NCBI GenBank assembly: GCA_016223145.1
Contig: JACRPN010000005.1
Location: 277,864 to 341,863, forward strand
Length of the DNA stretch: 64,000 bases
Direction: 5' to 3'
From: Armatimonadota bacterium
Lineage (GTDB): Bacteria; Armatimonadota; Fimbriimonadia; Fimbriimonadales; Fimbriimonadaceae
The notes under the pieces are model-generated. The model worked only from the letters and a program-made list of their open reading frames with translations, was not told the DNA's origin and ran no database searches. The translations under genes and the position numbers were made by a program. Of this stretch, positions 59,365 to 64,000 are shown one piece after another (positions within the stretch are counted from its first letter, which is position 1; every line of letters begins with the position of its first letter).

Positions 59365-61098
59365 ATGGTCAATGGCGCAAAGCAACGTTTAGGAGAACTG
59401 CTTGTCTCGCAGAAGCTGATCACGCAAGACGAGCTCAACACCGCACTCGAAATTCAGCTCGAAACCTCGGCGGCCCTTGGTGGCATTCTCATTTCGCTCG
59501 GCTTCATCTCGGAGGACATGCTCCTTCGCGTGCTCGCCGCACAGATGGGCGTCAGCCCCTGGAACCTCGCTAAGGAGCCGCCCCACGAGAGCGTGCTTCA
59601 GCTCCTGAAGAAGGAGGTCTGCGAGACGCACCAGATGCTCCCCGTGCGTGAGCAGGGCGAACTCCTGACGCTTGCCATGCGCAACCCGCTGGATGTCGAG
59701 GCGATCGACCTTGCGCGAAACCTCACCAAGAAGCGCATCGTGCCCGTCCTCGCCAACCCTGAGCGGCTCGCCAAGGCCATCGAGGAGAACATCATCGACG
59801 CCAAGCAGTCCCAGATGGATACTCTCGTGGACCAGGCGATCAAGGAACACGGCGACCACAAGCCCAAAAAGCGTGAAAAGCAGATTCTCACGGAAGCCGA
59901 CACGCGCCCCGTCATCGCGGTTGTCAACCAGATCCTCACTCAGGCGATCCGTCTCGGCGCGAGCGACATCCACATCGAACCGCGCGGCAACCGCCTCGAG
60001 GTCCGCTTCCGTGTGGATGGCCACCTGCGAAAGGTTCGTGACTTCCCGCTCGACGTCATGCCGATGCTCACCGCGCGCCTCAAGATCATGTCCGAGCTCG
60101 ACATCGTCGAGACCCGCCTGCCGCAAGACGGGCGCACGACCGTGGGTGTCGACGGCCGGAATGTGGACATGCGCGTCTCCGTGGTGCCCAACTACAACGG
60201 CCAGCGGGTCGTCCTCAGGCTCCTTGACCGTGCGTCGCAGCTCCACAAGATGGAAGCTCTTGGCTTCTCGCCTCTGCAGCTTTCGATGTTCCGCGGGCTG
60301 ATCGAACGGCCCTACGGCATGATCCTGGTGACCGGACCCACAGGCTCCGGCAAGACGACCACGCTCTACGCGGCGCTCAACGAAATCAAGGACATTACGT
60401 CGAACATCATGACCGCCGAAGACCCTGTCGAATTCGACATCGACGGCATCAGCCAATCGCAGGTTAACGAGAAGATCGGCTTGACGTTCCCCACGGTACT
60501 GCGCTCGATTCTCCGCCAGGATCCGGACGTCATCTTCGTCGGAGAAATCCGCGACAAGGAGACCGCCGAGACCGCCATTCGCGCCTCGCTCACCGGCCAT
60601 CTGGTGCTCAGCACGCTTCACTGTAACGATGCGCCCGGCGCCATTCCGAGGCTGCTCGACATGGGTGTGGAGCCCTACCTGCTCAGCACGTCGCTGATCG
60701 GCGTCACGGCGCAAAGGCTGCTCCGCAAGATCTGCCCGCACTGCAAGGAGGAGGCGCCTGACTCCTTCGTTCTGAACGCCATGGCCTCCGGATTTGGCCT
60801 CGAGGCCGACAAGCAGTGGCGCGGCAAAGGCTGCCCAAAGTGCCAGCACACCGGCTACAAGGGACGCATCGCCGTACAGGAGATTCTGCCGATCATGCCC
60901 GACGTTGCCGAAGCCATCGCCGAACACAAGGCGCTCGACACGGTCAAGTTCCTTGGGGCCAAGGCAGGCTATGAGCCGCTCCAGTTGGACGCGATGCGAC
61001 GGGTGATCGAGGGCGTGACGACTCTGGATGAGGCGCGCCGCCAGGTGGCCTTCGCCCAGGCAGGCATCGAAACGCCGTTCCTGAAGTTGGCGGCGTAG
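59365..61098 (+). CDS. pilB: Type IV pilus / type II secretion assembly ATPase
   Basis: 577 aa from ATG 59365; the frame extends upstream into the word tract and is trimmed. MshEN-type N-domain (GELLVSQKLITQDELNTAL, LISLGFISEDMLLRVL), ASDIHIEPRG, Walker A GPTGSGKTTTLYA, Asp box EDPVEFDIDGI, Walker B DPDVIFVGEIRD, His box TGHLVLSTLH, and tetracysteine CPHC ... CPKC. PilB versus GspE cannot be settled from one gene. It likely drives assembly of prepilin-like proteins such as the one at 6801. Confidence 0.95.
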   Translation: MVNGAKQRLGELLVSQKLITQDELNTALEIQLETSAALGGILISLGFISEDMLLRVLAAQMGVSPWNLAKEPPHESVLQLLKKEVCETHQMLPVREQGELLTLAMRNPLDVEAIDLARNLTKKRIVPVLANPERLAKAIEENIIDAKQSQMDTLVDQAIKEHGDHKPKKREKQILTEADTRPVIAVVNQILTQAIRLGASDIHIEPRGNRLEVRFRVDGHLRKVRDFPLDVMPMLTARLKIMSELDIVETRLPQDGRTTVGVDGRNVDMRVSVVPNYNGQRVVLRLLDRASQLHKMEALGFSPLQLSMFRGLIERPYGMILVTGPTGSGKTTTLYAALNEIKDITSNIMTAEDPVEFDIDGISQSQVNEKIGLTFPTVLRSILRQDPDVIFVGEIRDKETAETAIRASLTGHLVLSTLHCNDAPGAIPRLLDMGVEPYLLSTSLIGVTAQRLLRKICPHCKEEAPDSFVLNAMASGFGLEADKQWRGKGCPKCQHTGYKGRIAVQEILPIMPDVAEAIAEHKALDTVKFLGAKAGYEPLQLDAMRRVIEGVTTLDEARRQVAFAQAGIETPFLKLAA

Positions 61099-61101
61099 GT
61101 G

Positions 61102-61674
61102 TTAGGGCCGCGTCGAGCGCTTCAGGCGCTCGACGCGGCCAAGAAACTCCTCGAAGCGCTGCAATGAGCCGACGGATTCGGCCCAGACCCGAATGCGTTC
61201 AAGGTCGACCGCTTCGGCCAGAGCGACAGCAGCGGCCGCAAGTCGGGCGGATGGGTCGCGCCGCTGATAGAAGAAGTCCCAGCTAAGCCGATCACGGACA
61301 CAGTCAAACGGGGTGAGCACGTTGAGTGTGAGCCCGTCGCGCGCGATCGTCTTGAAGTCGGTGAGAAGCTCGTCGCCAATGAGGAGTTCGTCGTTCGGAA
61401 AATCCAAGGTTACGAGTTGGCCATCGCAAACAAAGATGCGGCCCGAGCTTACATATCCGAGCTCCTGGAGAACTTCCTCTCGTACGTCTTCCTTTCCCCA
61501 GAAGCTGGCGATGAAGTCAACGTCTGACGACATGTATGCTTCAGGAGCATAGATGCTCGCGGCGCTTCCACCACAGAGCACCGCAGTGATTCCTCTCCGA
61601 TCGAGGGCGGTGCAGACCTTGAACGCAACGGCCTCAAGATCGTCTTTGGGCGTCACACGCAGCTCGGAACTCAA
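61102..61674 (-). CDS. Nucleotidyltransferase-like protein of a two-gene cassette
   Basis: 190 aa. CGGSAASIYAPEAYMSSDVDFI is a GGS...DxD motif of DNA-polymerase-beta-like nucleotidyltransferases (MNT/AbiEii type). The rest (FPNDELLIGDELLTDF, NVLTPFDCVRDRLSWDFFYQRRDPSARLAA) fits AbiEii-like or UTase-like proteins. Its ATG overlaps the stop of the winged-helix gene (ATGA). Possible toxin of a type IV-like toxin-antitoxin pair; not shown. Confidence 0.78.
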   Translation of the reverse strand: MSSELRVTPKDDLEAVAFKVCTALDRRGITAVLCGGSAASIYAPEAYMSSDVDFIASFWGKEDVREEVLQELGYVSSGRIFVCDGQLVTLDFPNDELLIGDELLTDFKTIARDGLTLNVLTPFDCVRDRLSWDFFYQRRDPSARLAAAAVALAEAVDLERIRVWAESVGSLQRFEEFLGRVERLKRSTRP

Positions 61675-62018
61675 AGAGGTTTCCCTCTCTTTCGTGGCCT
61701 GCGGCGACGTCTCTCCACAGACGTTTCCAGATCCGGCTCCTTCCAGATCATTGCCGCAAGAAGCGCACGAAGCTCGCGCAATAGGGGATAGCGGACGTTC
61801 CAGCTATAGACACGTTCTCTTCCCACCGGCCCAGAGACGAGCAGGCCGTCCATTTCCAGTCGGTCGAGTGTTAGCTGCATGGATGACAAGGGCACTCTGA
61901 GCACCAACGCAAGCTCGGTCGCGTAGCTTGACTCAAGGAGCTGGAGCGCCAGCAAGGCGCCCGTTCTCCTGGTGGAACCAAAGAGCGCAGACTTGACCAC
62001 AGGTCCAATATTCGACAT
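61671..62018 (-). CDS. Winged-helix DNA-binding protein, cassette partner
   Basis: 115 aa from ATG 62018 (MSNIGPVVKSALFGSTRR); longer upstream frame is excluded because it crosses the palindromes. wHTH: YATELALVLRVPLSSMQLTLDRLEMDGLLVSGPVGRERVYSWN. Arg/Lys-rich tail (ERRRRRPRKRGK). Likely autoregulator of the pair through the palindromes around its start. Confidence 0.82.
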   Translation of the reverse strand: MSNIGPVVKSALFGSTRRTGALLALQLLESSYATELALVLRVPLSSMQLTLDRLEMDGLLVSGPVGRERVYSWNVRYPLLRELRALLAAMIWKEPDLETSVERRRRRPRKRGKPL

Positions 62019-62047
62019 GTTTCTGTCGATAATACCATAATTATGGT
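62012..62047. promoter_or_regulatory. Two palindromes over the cassette promoter and start
   Basis: ACCATAA-TTATGGT (62034-62047) is a perfect 14-bp palindrome 16 nt upstream of the ATG. TCGACA-N6-TGTCGA (62012-62029) spans the ATG itself. Region is AT-rich relative to its surroundings. Confidence 0.78.
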
Positions 62048-62094
62048 GATTCAGGCAGAATTCTGACGATTCACGTGTTGAATCAAGTGCAGTT

Positions 62095-63480
62095 CTACCG
62101 AGGGCGCGGCGGGATGGGCTCATCACCCCGGTCCGGCTTTACATTCGGGTCCCTTCTCCACCTCAGATCAATCCGTCCATGCGGCGGAAAGCCCTTGCTG
62201 AAAAGCTCATAGTGCCCGAACCGGTCAGGGAGGTATTGGAATGTGCCGTTGGCAAAGGTGTCGCGCCATTCCGCGGCAGGCGCGTCGAGCTTAGAAAGGT
62301 CCTTGGGCATCCGCCCTTCGTCCCACTTGAACGAGAGGATACGGGCATGAAGCCGCAGCAACCGCAGCTGCGTGCGGGTCTTTGCTTCCGCATTCGCGAG
62401 CTGGGGCAATATGGCGATGGCACCCCCCGCAAGCTGATCGGCCAGTTCGGCGCTCGATCTCGGAGGCTTAGGGCTGTAACCCGACGCCGACATCCCCTGC
62501 GCCTCCAACCCTGATATCCAAAGCTCCTCTGACCCTTTGAGAACGGAAACGCCGGTTCTCAGGCTCTCTGCGTATTTGGCTTTCGCCCGTTCTACGATGA
62601 CGGGCCACTCGGCTTGGCTAACGGCCAAGATCGCCTTTCGCCAATCTTCATCGTAGATCTCTGACTGCGCTGCCTCACTAGGCCTTGCGGCCATCTGACG
62701 CAGCGAAGACTCGAACCGGTGGGCTTCGGCCTCGACGGCCTCGAAAATCCGGGCATCCCACTGCGGAAGTTGGGCGAGGGCTTTCGTAAGCGATCGGCAG
62801 TCCGGCGACGAAAGCTGATCGAGGTGCTTTTCAAACTCGGCAAGCACGATGCCGGACATGGCGAGCGACACCAGCCTCGCAACATAACCATCCTGCGGCA
62901 CGTGGTGCGCCATCGAAAGGCAAACGATGAGGCTGTCGGTGCCCGCGTTCGATTTGCCCTGGGCGAAGTAAGCATTCGCCTCGCAGGCGAAGAACTTGGC
63001 GAGAAGCTTCATTCGAGCCAGAAAGGTGTTTCGAAGCTCGCTGTCAGGTGGGAGTGCCCGAACAGGCTTGCCGTTTCCGCGCCTGACCAACTCCTTCACT
63101 TGATCCAGACCGGCGAGGGCGACGCGGCTGGCCTCAAGCACCGAAGTCTTGCGAAGATCGCCAAACGGGAGCTTCGAGAGCCCATCAAGCTCCTCTTTCG
63201 AGGCAAACTCTGCGCCCGATGGAGACATCTTGTAGCCGAGCCAGTTCTGGAAATCCCCAAAGCGGCTTCTCGCCACCATGTCGGTGGCAAGGACGTATTC
63301 CTCCATCCCGTTCTGCCCGGTCGGATTCGGAAAGAGCTTGGGAAACAGCGGGGCATTCAGTTCGGCGAGCTGCGCCGAGCTTGCAGGACTTGGGTCCTTC
63401 TGCACCTGGCCAGGCGATTCAAGCAAGAAACAGGACCAGCCAACCAAGGCTGTCGTCAAGCATAGGGCGAAGAGCTTCAA
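62095..63480 (-). CDS. Secreted protein of unknown function
   Basis: 461 aa. Signal peptide MKLFALCLTTALVGWSCFLL; the Cys is not in a canonical lipobox. The body is mostly helical with a few ordered blocks (LFPKLFPNPTGQNGMEEYVLATDMV, VCLSMAHHVPQDGYVARLVSLAMSG, ILSFKWDEGRMPKDLSKLDAP, FQYLPDRFGHYELFSKGF). The last part, ending in a folded strand-rich segment, resembles secreted proteins common in Planctomycetes/Armatimonadetes, but I recognise no family. Confidence 0.75.
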   Translation of the reverse strand: MKLFALCLTTALVGWSCFLLESPGQVQKDPSPASSAQLAELNAPLFPKLFPNPTGQNGMEEYVLATDMVARSRFGDFQNWLGYKMSPSGAEFASKEELDGLSKLPFGDLRKTSVLEASRVALAGLDQVKELVRRGNGKPVRALPPDSELRNTFLARMKLLAKFFACEANAYFAQGKSNAGTDSLIVCLSMAHHVPQDGYVARLVSLAMSGIVLAEFEKHLDQLSSPDCRSLTKALAQLPQWDARIFEAVEAEAHRFESSLRQMAARPSEAAQSEIYDEDWRKAILAVSQAEWPVIVERAKAKYAESLRTGVSVLKGSEELWISGLEAQGMSASGYSPKPPRSSAELADQLAGGAIAILPQLANAEAKTRTQLRLLRLHARILSFKWDEGRMPKDLSKLDAPAAEWRDTFANGTFQYLPDRFGHYELFSKGFPPHGRIDLRWRRDPNVKPDRGDEPIPPRPR

Positions 63481-63573
63481 CGTTCATCCCTCCAGCAGCT
63501 TCAGTATGGGCGGATTCTTGCGGATGAGGGCAACGAATATGGCCGATTTGACTAGGGTTATGTGGGGCCGCGC

Positions 63574-63601
63574 AACACCTAACACCTAACACCTAACACC
63601 T
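63574..63601. repeat. Four tandem AACACCT heptamers
   Basis: Four perfect 7-bp units of AACACCT. Telomere-like in look only; the replicon is bacterial and the tract is internal. Confidence 0.85.
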
Positions 63602-63769
63602 ACGGGGCCGTTGACCCTTCGCTCATCGTTCCTGGCCCCTCACCCGGTTCGCCATGGTCACCGACCTCTCCCCCTTTTGGGGCGAGGTGGGTTCCTTCGC
63701 CCCTCGCCCAATCCCAACGCTCCAATGCCCTTCGCCTCTCGCCTCTCGCTTCTCGCCCGTTGAGAATGG

Positions 63770-63824
63770 CCCTAATGCCCTAATGCCCTAATGCCCTAAT
63801 GCCCCAATGCCTAATGCCCCAATG
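63770..63824. repeat. CCCTAATG octamer array
   Basis: CCCTAATG four times, CCCCAATG, CCTAATG (7 bp), CCCCAATG. The CCCCAATG variant also occurs twice near 59231-59247. Confidence 0.88.
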
Positions 63825-63854
63825 CCATTCGCCCTTCGCCTCTCGCCGAAAATC

Positions 63855-64000
63855 CTGGAGTTGGCCTATAAGCCGGATTCTGTCTTTGTGCGACGATTTG
63901 TCTCTGCGGCCGACCCGGGGGCTCCGCGGGCCGCCTCAACGCCCCCCTATTCGGCCTTGCTTCCAGCGGGGTTTGCCCCACCGCCGGTTACCCGGACGGC
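63855..64000 (-). ncRNA. rnpB: RNase P RNA, 3' part; continues past the window
   Basis: On the minus strand the sequence carries the conserved bacterial RNase P segments GGCAAACCCC, GCAAGGCCGAATAGG and, near the 3' end, GACAGAATCCGGCTTATAGG. Order and spacing agree with the 3' third of class A RNase P RNA. The 5' part is beyond position 64000, so the P1 partner and the exact 3' end cannot be set. Catalytic RNA that matures tRNA and tmRNA 5' ends. Confidence 0.95.

Larger units (their letters stand above)
63481..63849. other. Repeat-rich gap before RNase P RNA
   Basis: Gene-free. Holds AACACCT words (63574-63601), a degenerate CTCACCC/CTCTCCC tract (63630-63700), CTCGCCT words (63730-63760), CCCTAATG octamers (63770-63824) and CTTCGCC words (63828-63848). 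Confidence 0.7.

Noticed and set aside
63574-63601. Telomere-like AACACCT repeats
   Set aside because: Only four units, internal position, and sequence flanked by other word arrays and rnpB; no sign of a linear replicon end.

Overview
This is a GC-rich bacterial chromosome segment with short intergenic gaps and many start/stop overlaps. Lipid A genes (lpxK, an lpxL-type acyltransferase, a heptosyltransferase-like GT9) and an outer-membrane barrel protein indicate a diderm. Type IV pilus/type II secretion genes, a prepilin-like protein, secreted repeat-poor proteins and unusual intergenic word arrays suggest Armatimonadota (Fimbriimonadia-like). That assignment is an impression from gene content and was not checked against a database.

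Layout. 1-7.6 kb: edge-truncated VIT/VWA protein, secreted thioredoxin-like protein, tandem universal stress protein, fumarylacetoacetase with a translationally coupled partner, a secreted Gly/Pro/Gln-rich protein and a prepilin-like protein. 7.7-20.6 kb: a respiratory nitrate-reductase-like island. The minus-strand operon runs NarG-like molybdoenzyme, then a single polypeptide that joins NarH-like Fe-S, cytochrome c and NarI-like cytochrome b modules, then Rieske protein and cytochrome b. Divergently transcribed are an AlgE-like barrel, two NarK-type transporters, NnrS and a Crp/Fnr regulator. Four copies of an inverted repeat, TATGAC-N4-GTCATA or one mismatch from it, lie in front of these transcription units. 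I propose they are the operators of the Crp/Fnr protein encoded at the end of the cluster. 21-25.4 kb: tmRNA and two large secreted proteins that share a C-terminal domain. 25.7-42.6 kb: MFS-HEAT fusion, PlsC, dipeptidase, membrane proteins, a low-GC orphan gene surrounded by paired-hairpin elements, AlkD-like, DctA-like, ATP-grasp-like, ArsR-SulP pair, VOC, pirin and two sugar-nucleotide SDR enzymes. 42.7-52.9 kb: PfkB kinase, two zinc alcohol dehydrogenases, cupin, M48 protease, SprT-like protein, NAD(P)HX repair enzyme and two membrane FHA proteins, mostly overlapping. 52.9-59 kb: metK followed by a lipid A/LPS run and a PIF1-like helicase. 59-64 kb: PilB/GspE ATPase, a winged-helix/nucleotidyltransferase cassette, a secreted unknown, and the 3' part of RNase P RNA.

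Two repeat systems stand out. The first is degenerate arrays of 7-8 bp words (for example CCTGAAAA, GTCCCTCT, CCCTAATG, CTCGCCT). They occur in gaps and also inside linkers and the C-terminus of the nitrate-reductase proteins, in both orientations. The second is an approximately 78-bp element made of two short palindromes with exactly 3-nt loops. Stem sequences differ between copies while pairing is kept, and copies surround the orphan gene at 32.2-32.9 kb.
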